DNA of 64,000 bases from Diphasiastrum complanatum (GCA_029204225.1 CM055106.1:34194361-34258360); one strand, 5' to 3'; numbered from the stretch's first letter, positions 21,125 through 32,459 are shown. Numbers and translations: made by a program. The notes: a model not told the origin generated them from the sequence alone.

Positions 21125-21942
21125 CCGTCAGATGGTAGTTCGGGATCGGGTGGCTAGAGAGTCGAAGCTGCTTCCAGGACTTTTCCCCATTCCCCTCCCA
21201 CTTTTAACCCCTCCTCCTACTCTGCTTTTAATTTTTTCGAAACATTCATTCCAAATTACACTATTTTTTCATCTTCTCTCTCTCCACCACCTCCTAGCAG
21301 AATAGTGGGCCCATCAAAAGGTCCAGCTGAACATACAAAGCCCGACGAGACGAGTTCCTTCAACAACTCCACTCCCCCAGTGCGGCGTACAACTTGTTAA
21401 ATCCACCTCCTCCTAAACATGTCGTTCCCGCACCTCTCTCTCCATATCACTCCATCTCTGACCTTCCAGACGTTAACACTGACATTGGGGGTAATGATGA
21501 CTTCCTGGCAGATCAACCGGAGACAAGAAGATTCTCACCCAGACAAGACACGGGCGCAGCTGAGCCGTCAACAAGCGAACAGGCCAAGGACAAAGATACG
21601 GGCACCAAGGCCCTGGATGATTACCTGGCGAGACCACCACAACTGCATAGGACAGCTTCTCCTACCACGCCCAGGGGCAAAATGCGGATACTAGAGAATC
21701 AGAAAGATTCGAGAGGAAATACCCTCCCAACATGAGGGGAGGCAAAGACGAGATAGATCAGAGCCAATACTCCACCAGGGCCAAGATCATTGCGGCATTA
21801 CAACCGCAACCAGAATGGTGTAATAAGGTCCTAAAGGATAGCAGGCGGCCCCAGGAGTACCTGAAAGCACCTGCATGGAAGCGAGTGGATCCATTTTACA
21901 TGTCGCTCAAACGCAGAAATCCATGGCCGACAGAAAAGCCAT
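21125..21942 (+). other. TE2 3' region with Pro/Ser-rich and basic open frames
   Basis: Open frames at 21394-21735 (Pro/Ser/Asp-rich, no ATG start) and 21732-21942 (basic, W/R-rich) continue after the coiled-coil ORF in different frames. They look like a frameshifted continuation of the accessory protein. There is no homology I can name. A TE3 LTR remnant abuts at 21943. Confidence 0.35.
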
Positions 21943-22003
21943 GTTTGATGCTAGATTAACTAGTTCTTGGATTCAGGTTAGGCAAGGAAAGAAACCCACT
22001 ACA
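21943..22003 (+). repeat. TE3 5' LTR remnant (last 61 bp)
   Basis: Matches 27713-27771 with few changes, both ending ...gaaacccacta plus two bases. Upstream DNA has no match to the 3' LTR, so the rest was deleted. Confidence 0.8.
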
Positions 22004-22007
22004 ATTT

Positions 22008-22025
22008 TGGCGCCGTTGCCGGGGA
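22008..22025 (+). other. TE3 primer binding site (tRNA-Asp)
   Basis: The sequence tggcgccgttgccgggga is the complement of the 3' end of plant tRNA-Asp, a standard primer for several gypsy lineages. It starts five bases after the LTR end. Confidence 0.85.
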
Positions 22026-22779
22026 GCTACGCCAATTTTTCAGTTTACAGCATGATTGTTGGATGGTTAGCTTGCATTAGGCATCTTCTCGTGGCATGAA
22101 TAGTGTTAGATCTGCAGTTTAGAGTTAGTTCAAGATTGATTTTGCTTGATTTGAGTGGATTGGATTGTTTGAAATCTAATCTGATTAATAACAGGAAAAG
22201 CTATTCATATCACCAATCTTAAGATCCATTTAATCTGATCGAGATTCCAAAACATTTTATTTATAGTAAAATACTATTTTTGAGTTCGACGAAGATTCTT
22301 CTTGATCAGATCACATAAATTTTTGAATTTTACCCTCGCCAGACCACAAAAACTATAATTTCTTGTGTCAAAAACCTTCGCCCAATTTTTCATAGTTGTA
22401 TTTGTGTCAGATCTTGCACCTGAGAGGTCGGCGAAGGTTATTTTACTAGAAATTGCCAGAAAATTGTTCAGAGAGTTTTTTTTTTCCCAAAATAGCATTG
22501 ATGAACCTTCGCCGAGACCACCTTCGCCTAGTGAACCTTCGTCAATCCTATTTTGAGCTTTTGATTTTCCAGATCAAGTCTCTGTCAAAATTTGGATCAA
22601 ATCTGATATGTTCTGATTTGAAATTTTGAGAAGTATCGATTGATCGAATTTCAAAAAGTTTTTCATCATATAGAATCAGATTCTTAAAAAGTGGAATAGA
22701 TCTAGTAGATCTAATCTGAGAAAGTTTTTTGAAAAATCTAAATCCAATCTCATTATCTATTTGATCTAAATTTGTGAAG

Positions 22780-24140
22780 ATGGCTGCCCTTGGAGCTGCT
22801 CGTGGAGGTGCTCCACAGGAAGTCAATCCAATTATTGTTAGAAGAGCACCCCGATTGGATCTACCCAAATATAATGGATTAACAGGTCCAGTTAGATTTC
22901 TTCAGATCTATGCTGGATCCTGTGAAGTCTATGGTGAGATTTATCCTCAAGATAAACTTAAGCTGTTTCCTATGGCCTTAACAGGCGCAACACAAGATTG
23001 GTACTATAATCAAGATGAAACTGAACGTACAGATTGGGAGGTTGTTAAGCGAGCCCTGATCACACGGTTCAAACCCCAAAAGTTTATGGAAGACCCTTTC
23101 CTACTTTTAAGTAAAATTAAAATGGGAAAGCGGAAAATGGTTTGAGATTACATTGAACGGGTGAAACGTCTTAGATCTGAATGCGAACCTGAGCTGATTA
23201 ACAAAAAGGGCCATGATTATGTGGTTTGTGTTAGGTCTACCTAAACGGATCAGACGTGAGTTGAAATGCCATAATGAGTATGCACTCTTGCAAAATGCTA
23301 TGGACGATGCAATTTGGGAGGAGGATGAAGATTTAGGTGAGGAGCCAAATATCAGTATGTTGCCTTATACAGTAGGGCAGACTACTACGACATCCACCAC
23401 TATTGCATCAACGAATGCCAATGCTACTGCAGAAATGATGCTCAATGAGTTCGACAAACTTGGGAAGAACCAACAGAAACAGATGGAAAAGTTGCAGTTG
23501 CAATTTGATGAGAAGATCAAAGCATTGGAAAATTTCCATGGGGAAGCAAACAAGGAACCTGAAAAGCTTCCAAAGACTTTTCCTACCAGGGTAAATGTTT
23601 GGTATTCTATTTGTACAAGAAATCACACAATGAACAAGTGTCCTCAATTGAAAAAACGAATGGAAATCAGTGTTTGCCATCTGTGTAATTCACCAGATCA
23701 TGAGACTGCTTTTTGCAACTTCAACCCTCAGATAATTCAACAATGGTATGCCCAGATGGGATATCGAGAACCACAGTATGGAGGTAATCTAGCAGTAAGA
23801 CCGCGACAATCTGCTCTTGGATACCCGGAACGTTTAGCTTTAAGTGCCCCACCAAAGCACTCCGCTCCTCTAGCCAATTTGATGGGACCAGAACCTTACG
23901 GAAATGCTAAGCAATGGAACTATGGAAATGATCAAGCAAGTGGATCTTCAGAACAATATGCCATTTATGCTGCTGCTTAACAACAAGCCTCCATAAATTG
24001 GACCAGAGCACCACTCGGATGTTTTACATGTGGGGAAAATCACAGAGTTGCAGAATGCCCAAATAAAGGAAAATTTGTACCATTATGTCGTGACTGTGGT
24101 TACGGGCATTGCTATAAAGACTGTCCAACAAGACCAAAGC
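22780..24140 (+). pseudogene. TE3 gag with four zinc knuckles (broken)
   Basis: Starts at ATG 22780 (a GTG two codons earlier is not needed). The capsid-like domain parallels TE2 gag: LDLPKYNG, ATQDWYYN, FVLGLPKRIRREL. A TGA at 23143-23145 and a frameshift near 23200 break it. The second frame runs on with one stop at 23978-23980. Four CCHC-type knuckles follow: a degenerate one at 23600-23641 (first Cys lost), a canonical CX2CX4HX4C at 23675-23716, and two with CX2CX3HX4C spacing at 24020-24058 and 24086-24124. So many knuckles is unusual for a plant gypsy gag. It would bind element RNA if it were whole. Confidence 0.75.
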
Positions 24141-25469
24141 CACCACCAGCTACAGCACCTGTAAATTTGATAACAATCAAGCAAAGACCAGCAGCTCAGA
24201 ATAAACCAAGCACACCCTTGATGGTGGTCACCAGAGCACAGAAGCAGAAAGAACCAGTAATGGATCCATTACCTACTGATTCTATACCATGGAATGATAT
24301 ACCAACAACATCGAGAGTCTATCCAAATCTTAATACAGAAAAACGAAGATATCAGGATATGGGACAGTGGATCAAACATCTACAAGAAGAAGAGGAGCTT
24401 GAAGTTGCTAAAGCAACAGCTAAAGTTCATTCTTCACCATTGTAGCCATCAAGAAATTTACGTACAAATATGAATGATCAGTTACATCATCTTGAAGAAC
24501 CCTTCAAGATGACTGAACCAGAAGTACCGCATACATAACTACTCATGAACATTTGTCTAGCAAGATCAATATTTCATTTCAAGAGTTCTTGAAGTTGGTG
24601 CCAAAAGCAAAAGAAGTCTTAGCGCAAAAGTAAGCTCAAGAAGAACTTGAAGTCCATCAGGAGCCACTTTTTTGTGCTGGATTTGAAGAATCTAACAAAG
24701 TACTCCATGTTAGAGGCACTTGGGAAAGTGAACAAAAGAATATCACTCTACCGATACAGCATAGACAATTTCCTAAAGAAGCAACCGTGATAGATGGAGG
24801 TTCAGAATTTAACCTGATTCTACAAAGCTATGTGCAAAATGGGGCAGATCATATGAGCAGATTCTAAATCATATGGATCCGACCAGATTTGGAGTGCGTA
24901 ATATTCCTGATGAACTCACAGTAAAGTCGTCCAAAGCAGTTATATTAAAGGAAGACATGATCATAGGATCGATGACGAAGAAACAAGATAAGCAACATTA
25001 TAATACGGTCCTGAAATGGAAAAATCCCCCTCGAAAGACTTATTCAGAGGAAGTGCCACCCTTATTGGATAAAGGCAAAGGAAAAGTCGAGGATGATTCT
25101 TCAAGTCAGATTTCTAGTAAAACATCACTGTCTAGGAAGTCTTCACCTGTGAAGAAAGATTTATCATCTCAAAAGTCATCACCTCCACAATCAATTCCTG
25201 CTAAGAAGGCTAAGCGAAGATCCAAGACAAGTCCTTTCGAAAAAGAACAAACAGATGTAGTCCAGCATGATATGCCTGTACATTTTAAACGTTATACACT
25301 GGATGTTGTGGTTATCATATTACCTAAAGCACATCGTGAACCTGAAGAACATATGCCGAAATCTAAAGAGGTTTACAATGGCCCAGCTAGGACGCAGCTA
25401 ATGAATCTTGCCGAACCAGGAGAACCAGAAAAAATTGTACAAGTTGGATCACAACTTACTCCTGAATAG
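24141..25469 (+). pseudogene. TE3 protease remnant and Ser/Lys-rich linker
   Basis: The frame after the last zinc knuckle (to 24445) is Gln/Glu/Lys-rich. Around 24790-24830 the segment VIDGGSEFN looks like the active site of a retropepsin, with D-G-G replacing D-S/T-G; stops follow closely. An open frame 24873-25469 (198 codons) is Ser/Lys/Pro-rich in its middle and ends in the conserved approach to RT (LTPE, then YQALRLLLIKYQDCFAW after the stop). No intact protease remains. Confidence 0.55.
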
Positions 25470-26168
25470 TATCAAGCACTCCGATTGTTACTTATTAAGT
25501 ATCAAGATTGCTTTGCATGGACTTATCAAGATTTAAAGGGTATTCCGACATCAGTGATTGAACATACCATACCCTTAGTACCTGATGCAGTTCCAAAGGT
25601 TACAAAGTTCTATCACTGTAATCCTAATGTGGCAGACCTGATAAAGAAAGAACTTTAGAGATTGCTTGATGCCGATTTCATTTATGAGATCGAGCATGTC
25701 GAATGAATTTCAACAATTGTCATTGTTCCTAAGAATGGAAAATTGTGGATCTGTGTGAAACTCAAAGTGTTGAACAAAGTGACGCAAAAGGATCACTTTC
25801 CATTACCTTTTACTGAAAGCATTTTGGATCGCCTTGTCGTTTGGACTCTGTAATACACCAAGTTCATTCCAAAGAGTAATGCAATTTTCTTTTAAAGATT
25901 ACCTGCAGAAATTTCTTGAAATTTACTTGGACGACTTAGGAGTTCATAGTACAGATACAGACCACCTGGATCGATTGGAGAAAATATTTGAAAGATGCCG
26001 CAAATATCGGATTTCTCTAAATCCGAAAAAATGTCAGATATGGATTTCCCACAGAGTTGTGCTTGGACATGTGATATCAAGACATGGTATTGCCATGGAT
26101 TATTCTAAGATCAAAGTTATTGTGGAATTGCCACCGCCAGCAACAATTCGTGGAGTTTACATGCTTAT
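25470..26168 (+). pseudogene. TE3 reverse transcriptase, internally deleted
   Basis: The N-terminal RT part covers about 25470-25840: FAWTYQDLKGIP, IVIVPKNGK and FPLPFTESILD are seen, with stops at about 25656 and 25704. The fingers/palm segment between ESILD and FGLCN is missing, a loss of about 50-60 codons. Reading then resumes in another frame at 25834 with FGLCNTPSSFQRVM, the catalytic YLDD box and the thumb (LGHVISRHGIAMDYSKI). At about 26168 the sequence jumps from the RT-RNase H connection (PPPATIRG) directly into the accessory ORF. Inactive. Confidence 0.8.
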
Positions 26169-26171
26169 GGG

Positions 26172-26940
26172 TCAACACCTCTATTCATAAGGCCCATCAA
26201 CATCGAGGACCAGATCCAGACCTTCTTAAAGCAACATCCACCTGAGTCCTCACGTGGTGGATGGGTTCTGAAGTTTAAGACCTCCGAGATCAAGGCCGAC
26301 AAAGAGTTGGACAAAATACCTGCATTGGGAGAGCAACCGACATGGAGAATCACGGTTTTTGAGAAAACTCCGGAATCAATTAGGAGTTACGTCGCCCGCC
26401 CTCGTCAATTGTGGGTAGATCTCTATTATGTGCCAACACTGCGAAGAAATAAATGGAAAGATTTGGGATTGGCTATGGACGAAATCGCCATCCATACGTC
26501 CAATTGGCCAATCATCCATCAACCTTACAACTGGACCATCTCAGTGGATTTTCACCGCGCCTTACAAGCCTATCAATGAGAGTATGTCCACTCTCCAGAT
26601 CCAACGGTGGGACAATCGGCAATGTTTGCTATAGATCTAACTCTATTGGCGTCAGTGGCAACCAGATGGGACGATCGCCTCCCTCCTCTAGCATTCGATC
26701 CAAATAAGCCAATGGCCTCAGAGCAAATCAAAGATCAGTTGTCGGTTGCTCATTTATATTTTTGTGTGGCAATGATGGGAGGCTCTTGGGAATCACACTT
26801 CACATCATGGACAACCTCCAAGTGGATTGCCAGAGCCCACTGTTGTTTCCTATCACACAGTTTGGATTTTAATACTACACGTCTCGATATTATGGAGAAG
26901 GTGTAGCATCATTTAATCAAGATTCGACGTGAAGCCAATA
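26172..26940 (+). pseudogene. TE3 accessory ORF after RT (function unknown)
   Basis: An open frame 26172-26579, then (after one stop and a frame change) 26580-26906, encodes about 240 residues. It shows globular character: W, Y and P are frequent (GGWVLKFKTSE, RQLWVDLYYVP, HLYFCVAMMGGSWESHF). I do not recognise the domain. It directly follows the truncated RT and precedes the 3' LTR, so it sits downstream of where RNase H/integrase should be. The composition recalls accessory ORFs of some plant gypsy elements, but no family name can be given. Confidence 0.45.
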
Positions 26941-27002
26941 AAAGTCCCCAATAACTGCATATTGCAGGTGTCGTGGGACTGCCACCAGTTCTGGTGGGGG
27001 AT

Positions 27003-27771
27003 ACTACTGGAGGGTTTGCGGATCTCAAGGCAACCCTAACCCTAGTTAATAAGTGAGAGGGATTTGGCACCCTGCGTGTGTAAGTCCAACCCGATGATCA
27101 CACAGTTATTTGATTGATTAGTTAAAGTTAATAAAAGGACTTTAGGCCTTTTTGCGATACTTTTAATGTCGCAAGGCCTAAATGTCAAGTTAGTGAATAG
27201 AGCTGGGTTTCTCTCCAATTTTGATGGTTCTCACACTTTTTTAAATTTGGATAAAAAGAGAAACAAGACTGGACCAATAGGATTTAGAGGCCAAGGTCCT
27301 CCTCTCTACTATAAGAAGGGACCAACTTGAGTTGCTTCTCATGTTCATTTTCTCATTTCAATAGAGCAGATTGGTTCTCTTCAGAAATGGATTGATGAAT
27401 GTCCTTGCTCTCTATCACTTTTCCTCCATCTCTCATGCTTATTTGGATTTTGCTAATTGTTGGATCTGAGTGTTATTGGGATTGTATGTTATTATACGTT
27501 TTATGAGAGAGGAAGGGAGAGAGAGAAGAGTAAGCTATCTCTATTGTGGATGTGTAGTGTTAAGGGATTGAAAGTGTTAAGGGATGTGTAGTGTTAAAGA
27601 GTAGGGTTAATGGATGTAGAGATAGATGTGAATCCTCCATTCATGTTGAAATTTAAACTGAATTATCGCTCTCATGGGAACGAACCTACGCATGACAACT
27701 AACTCCGTCTCTTTGATGCTAGATTGACTAGATATTGGATTCAGGTTAGGCAAGGGAAGAAACCCACTAAA
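27003..27771 (+). repeat. TE3 3' LTR
   Basis: Follows the purine-rich tract tggtggggga (26992-27001) and ends cccactaaa, parallel to the 5' remnant. A TATA-like ctactataag lies near 27305. The left end is good to about 5 bp. What follows at 27772 is minus-strand coding sequence of TE4, so TE3 appears inserted in, or joined to, TE4. Confidence 0.65.
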
Positions 27772-27774
27772 CCT

Positions 27775-28138
27775 TTATTCTTGTCACTTGCTCCTCCTGC
27801 AAATGTTTCTGGAGAGCGACATTGTGTTTATTGGCATCCATGAGTTGCTTTTTCAAATAATCAATCTCAGTCTGATAATTGACAGACTTGGCCTCAATCG
27901 CCTTATTGATCTGCTTTAAAGAATCAGCTTCATTAATGGCAGTCTGAAGTTGTGTGTCGAGGGAATGATTTTGTTTAATCAGTTGGCTTTTGTCTGATTC
28001 GAGCGAATCGATCTTGTCATAAGACTCTGAGGAAGACTTGATACTTTTGCTCCGCTTTTATCAGATCCAAAATGTTTTTCTGGTTGTGGCGGTCGAATTT
28101 GTAAATATCAGCCACTAGATTCTTGGCTTTCTCTGTCA
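27775..28138 (-). pseudogene. TE4 accessory coiled-coil ORF
   Basis: From ATG 28138-28136 on the minus strand the frame reads MTEKAKNLVADIYKF. After a frameshift near 28040 it continues as a strongly heptad-like segment (SLESDKSQLIKQNHSLDTQL and on, about 85 residues) to the junction with the TE3 LTR. It is rich in Lys, Gln, Asn and Leu. The ATG overlaps the TGA of the preceding ORF (ATGA). It either is a coupled second cistron or the C-terminal half of one protein split by a frameshift. Function unknown. Confidence 0.5.
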
Positions 28139-28668
28139 TGGTGCAAAACCACTAGGGCTGATTATCAGGTTCATCTTCATCATCCTCAACTGCCCTAGTG
28201 TCGCCTTCTGCCATAGCTTGAGCTCTATCTGAAGTGTCAGACGGAGTGGCATTGTCATCTCCATCGGATTTGCATATTTACAGAACAGCTTGAAGGTGGT
28301 ATTTTTGATCATAGAGATTTTATACTCCTTCGTGAGTACAAAGCAGTTGCTCAAAAAGTGGGTGGTTTGGTCCACTGATTCTCTGTTTGTAGTAACGATT
28401 TTATCATCCAATGGTAATCCAAGCACTGTGCAGAACAGATCTTCAGAAATAGTAAAAAATTTGCCTCGCACATGTATTTTGAGATCCACCTTAGAGACTG
28501 CGTGGATGGAGTTCACAAATTCAGTACTGACTTCAAACAAAATGACTGAAGGGTCCACTTTCAAACTATGCAACCTGCATTGATCCAAAAAGGACTGGAT
28601 TGATGTCAGACAGATTTCTGCTCGTGCTTTCCAGGTAATTGTAGATCTAGAACTTGATCCAGAAGCCA
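28136..28668 (-). CDS. TE4 accessory globular ORF (function unknown)
   Basis: The open frame extends from 28843, but the upstream 58 codons are low-complexity Phe/His/Leu-rich. I prefer the ATG at 28668 (MASGSSSRSTITWKARAEI), giving 177 residues. A core around RGKFFTISEDLFCTVLGLP resembles the short hydrophobic repeat blocks seen in uncharacterised plant retrotransposon proteins, but I cannot name a domain. It lies about 1.2 kb downstream of integrase on the same strand, separated by an AT-rich minisatellite. It may act with the coiled-coil ORF that overlaps its stop. Confidence 0.5.
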
Positions 28669-29089
28669 TTGCATCAAATATTTCACGACAGCTTCGCAGA
28701 TCGCAATAGGGCATAATAGATCGCTTTGATCGCAAAGAGTGTGAGCGCAAGAAAGAATGAAAATGTAGGAAGAAAGTGTGTAGAGGAAAATAGAAAATGA
28801 CTATGATATGCAGTGGCAGTGGGGAGAGGATGATGACGTGCATGGTGGTATGACATCTGTCATTTCAATTATTAAGGACGTGCATGACTCATAGTTTCAA
28901 AATATGATTTGATAGATCAATCATAATGACAATAAAGACTGTTTGTGAAAAGAAAAGAAATAAGTGAATAAAAAAAACAATATCCGTTTTGATATGTGTA
29001 GGCCTACACACGTGTGAATAATGAATGACCACGTGGCCTTCATCTTTAATGGATGAATACAAACAATAGGTCGAGAGATTCTCAAAAGA

Positions 29090-29650
29090 TTCTCAAAAAT
29101 ATGTCAAAAAAATTCTAGAAAGTTTTGCGAATCTTTCTCGTAAGATGATAAAAAAATAATAGAGAAACTAACGAGAGGTCCTTGAATGAATTTTAGTAAG
29201 ATACTAGAAAATTTCTCGAAATATTTTCGAAAATAAAATATAGTAGACAAATCAATAAAAAAAAAAATGCTAGAAAATTTCTCGAAAAATTGGAGAAAGA
29301 TGTTAAAAAAAATTCTAGAAAGATTCTCGAAAACAATTCGCAAAAATTAAAACACGTTTTGCTTACAATTTGAGTGTCGCGAAAAATTCAAGAAAAATTC
29401 TCGAAAAGACTTTGAAAATGTCTTGAAAGATTGTGAGAGAAGTCTAGAAAAATTCTTGAAAAGTTCTTGAAATGAGAATACTTTGAAGAATGATTTTTTG
29501 AAAAAAAAAATGCTAGAAAGTGGTAGAAAATTTTACGAACATTTCTAGAAAAGGTAGGAGAAAAGTCGCGATCAATTCTAGACAAGAAAAAACATTCGCG
29601 ATCAATTCCAGAAAAATACTAGAAAAGAATAAGAATAAAAATAAAAAAAA
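29090..29650. repeat. AT-rich degenerate minisatellite of TTCTAGAA / TTCTCGAA boxes
   Basis: About 560 bp with dozens of near-copies of the units aaattctagaaa and attctcgaaaa, many of them short palindromes (ttctagaa, ttctcgaa). It sits between integrase and the accessory ORF of TE4. The half-sites resemble TTCnnGAA of heat-shock elements, but the spacing between pairs is often off by one base. Confidence 0.7.
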
Positions 29651-29825
29651 ATTCTTGCAAAAGTAGTATTTCTTGAGTCTGGACCCATTAATTCATGTAG
29701 GTAATAGTTCGTCTTCAAGTGATTGGAGTTGTACAGAACCATTCTCAAACACCTCTATGACTTTATAGGTCCGAGCCATCTCATATGAAGTTTTCCAGGG
29801 AACTTTTGATGTCAACTATCATAGA

Positions 29826-30760
29826 TCAATGCAAAATCATTAGCTTTAAGATCACATTTTCTGATATGACTATCATATTTTTTTTTCGTTGTTCTTGGAT
29901 TTCCTCCATTAATTTTTGTAAATTTGCACGAGCTTCAGATAGTTCTTCAATATTGGTCAACCTTTCGTTAATATTTTCTACATCTGTTCGTTGAGCTTGA
30001 ATACGAAAAGTTGTCAACTCAAATTCAATAGGAAAAATAGGATGCATACCATAAGTAAGAAAATATGGTGTCTGCTTCGTCGTGATCTTTTCTGTGTTAC
30101 GATAAGCCCAAAGAACTGATGGTAATTTCTGATCCCAATCAGTCGCATGTGCAATAGTAATCTTGTTTAGGATCTTACATAAAATTCCATTAGCTCTCTC
30201 AGTCAACCCGTTTGCTTTTGGATTATAAGAGGTTGTTTTTCTGTGCTTAATCAAAAAATATGTTGTCAGCAGTCGTATTGTATCATTTAAAAAATGTGTA
30301 CCACGGTCACTTACTAGTTCAAGTGGACAACCATATCTTGTGATTATAAATTTGAATAAGAACGCCGCGACAGTTTTAGCATCGTTTTGTTTCGTTGCTT
30401 CTGCCTCAACATTTTTTGTAGCATAATCCATTGCAACAAGAATACTATGACACTTCGTATGTCGAGTCACAGGTTTGATTGGACCGACAAAGTCAATCCC
30501 CCACTTCTCAAATGGTGCAAGAGGCAGGATTGGTGTCAACGGCCAGTTCATTGCTTTTGTTGGCTCTGATATGGATCACACGAACGAATATAATTTGATA
30601 CATCCTTGAACATTGTTGGCCACCAATATTTGGCAGTCAATATCTTATTAACAGTGTTCTTTAAAGCAAAGTATTGTTTGCCATCATCCCTCTGAATGTA
30701 AGGCTTGAACAACCTTTTTAATATCTGTTGTTTCGAGACATCTTCTTAGTTGATGATCAG
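29826..30760 (-). pseudogene. TE4 integrase
   Basis: The main open frame 30551-29826 (241 codons) holds the DDE catalytic core: GIDFVGP (first Asp), VSDRGTHF (second Asp) and NPKANGLTERANG (Glu). It is followed by LWAYRNTEKITTKQTPY and a charged C-terminal helix with no chromodomain. Upstream, in shifted frames (about 30740-30560), is the degraded zinc-binding part (KYWWPTMFKDV, with the Cys pair partly lost). It would insert element cDNA into chromosomes. The core residues survive but the N-terminal domain is broken. Confidence 0.85.
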
Positions 30761-30887
30761 CACCAAGCTTGTACAGGACATTGTTAATAATCGTATAGGG
30801 TGCTACCTTATATTAAAAAACTGTCTTTTGCTCCAAATCATAACCATCCGGATATATCTGATCCTTAAGATAAGTAATGATATTAGA

Positions 30888-31372
30888 CTATAACGAATTC
30901 GTAGATGAAATTTCAAATAGATTTTCGTCTGAAAAATTATCATTAATTGGATTTTCAATTTTTCTTGTGCTGAGTCGCAATAGATAATCAACAGTCGTAT
31001 GATATTTTCCTTGGCGAAGTTCTACTTGATAAGTGAATTCCTGCAGAAGTAGAACCCATCGAGCAATTTGTCCTGATAAATCTGGTTTATTCACGAGATA
31101 CTTTAGAGCATAGTGATCAACATGAAAAATAAAAACATATCCCAACAAATAATGTCGAAATTTATTACTAGTGAAAATCATTCCAAGTGCTTCCCTTTCT
31201 GTAGCCGAATAATATTTCTCCGAGGCACTGAGCTATCGACTCGCATAGTATATGGGATGATCTTTCTTCTGATCATACTTCTGACTTAGACAGATGCCAA
31301 TAGCAAATGCAAAAACATCAACATAACTATGAAATAAAATAGCCCAGTTGGGTGGTCTTAGAAGAGCATTGA
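30888..31372 (-). pseudogene. TE4 RNase H
   Basis: Frame 31181-30888 contains IFTSNKFRHYLLG, FHVDHYALKYL and LSGQIARW, typical of gypsy RNase H and its approach to integrase. Upstream, with one stop, lies the first half (IGICLSQ...HPIYYASR*LSASEKYYSATEREAL) to about 31340. The first catalytic Asp is not seen. Non-functional. Confidence 0.8.
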
Positions 31373-31875
31373 TCAATCTCTGCTTAAGTTCTTCGAATGC
31401 TTTCTGCTATTCATTTGTTCCACTTGTTTTTTGAGTAGATGCGTAAGAGAAGCTGCAAAAGAAGCATGATTTTGGATAAATCTCTGATAATAGCTGACAT
31501 GTTCTAAGAAAGATTTTAGTTGACATAGATTGGTTGGTATTGAATTGTAACGCTCTTGACCAGCAACCTGATCTAAGATATAATCAGTGAAGGGCAGAGG
31601 ATGTTGATCCTTCCTTGTAGTGCTGCATTGAGCTTGCGGAAATCCTGGCATATTCGTATTTTGTCAGTCTTCTTCTTCGGAACAACAATAATGGGTGAAA
31701 CCCATTCACTGCTTAAAACGAGATAGATATTACTTGCCTTAAGTTGCTTGTTGAGTTCATCCTTAACCATGAGGGAGTACTTTGGATTGAGACGATACTG
31801 TCTTTGTCGAATAGGTATTGCATCTTCTTTAAGATCAATACGGCGCTCTCCAAATTTTGCAAATATACCTTTCAA
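31373..31875 (-). pseudogene. TE4 reverse transcriptase, catalytic part deleted
   Basis: The N-terminal fingers are clear in 31875-31573 (YRLNPKYSLMVKDELNKQL, SPIIVVPKK, IRICQDFRKLNAA). A frame change leads to PLPFTDYILDQVAG. The next visible RT sequence is the C-terminal connection (LEHVSYYQRFI). The whole palm with FGL and YxDD is absent, so about 130 codons are deleted near 31560. Confidence 0.85.
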
Positions 31876-32459
31876 ATCGTCAAGCGACTAGGCAAAAACA
31901 TCTTGATACTCCTTTAGTAATTCAGTAAATTCCACTAATTCCGATTCTCCAAGTGACTTTGAAACATGCACAAATTTGCCAGGTGCAAGTTCAATTAGTT
32001 CAGTAGAATCTGGTAAAATGATACCTTCTGTCATACTGGCTTGGTATGGCCATGAATTTCGCGCATGGTTGACTCCATAGATATATTCTTGTCGTTAGCC
32101 TGATTCTTGTTACCAAATTCGATTCGTCACTTGAATTGTCAGACTCTTTCGAGTTCGTGTCTGCAATTTCAATTTCCTCATTCAGAACATCCGCTTTAGC
32201 GTTGCAGGCATCGAAGAATCCTTCTTCATCAGTATTCTCATAACATTTGAAATATTACACTTCGATGTCAGATGCATTGGAAAAAATATTTAAGGCATAA
32301 GAAGATTCTTCTGAGGTAAAACTGGTGTCAGACAAAGGAGTTTCACCTTCATATTTGTCACGACTCCATGTGATAATTTGTTCTGCTGTCCAGGTGATAA
32401 TTTGTTTTGTCGGCTTACCTCGATTATTGGTCTCACCAGTCTGAAATCTCAACTCTTTG

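Larger units (their letters stand above)
16900..21942 (+). mobile_element. TE2: Ty3/gypsy relic (LTR, leader, gag, accessory ORF; pol deleted)
   Basis: Order on the plus strand: LTR-like DNA, tRNA-Asp-type primer site, long tandem-repeat leader, intact gag, degenerate zinc knuckles, then coiled-coil and Ser/Pro-rich reading frames with no protease, RT, RNase H or integrase between. A related gag fragment lies at 59677-60030 and a related LTR at 58990-59650. The left boundary is approximate. The right end is set where a TE3 LTR remnant starts. Confidence 0.65.
21943..27771 (+). mobile_element. TE3: Ty3/gypsy relic with multi-knuckle gag and 3' accessory ORF
   Basis: Order: 61-bp remnant of the 5' LTR, tRNA-Asp primer site, gag, protease, RT with an internal deletion, accessory ORF, polypurine-like tract, 3' LTR. 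RNase H and integrase are missing. The RT linker (FAWTYQDLKGIP) and primer site resemble the Tat-type branch of plant gypsy elements; that assignment is tentative. The 5' LTR is almost wholly lost, so LTR divergence cannot date it. Confidence 0.75.
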
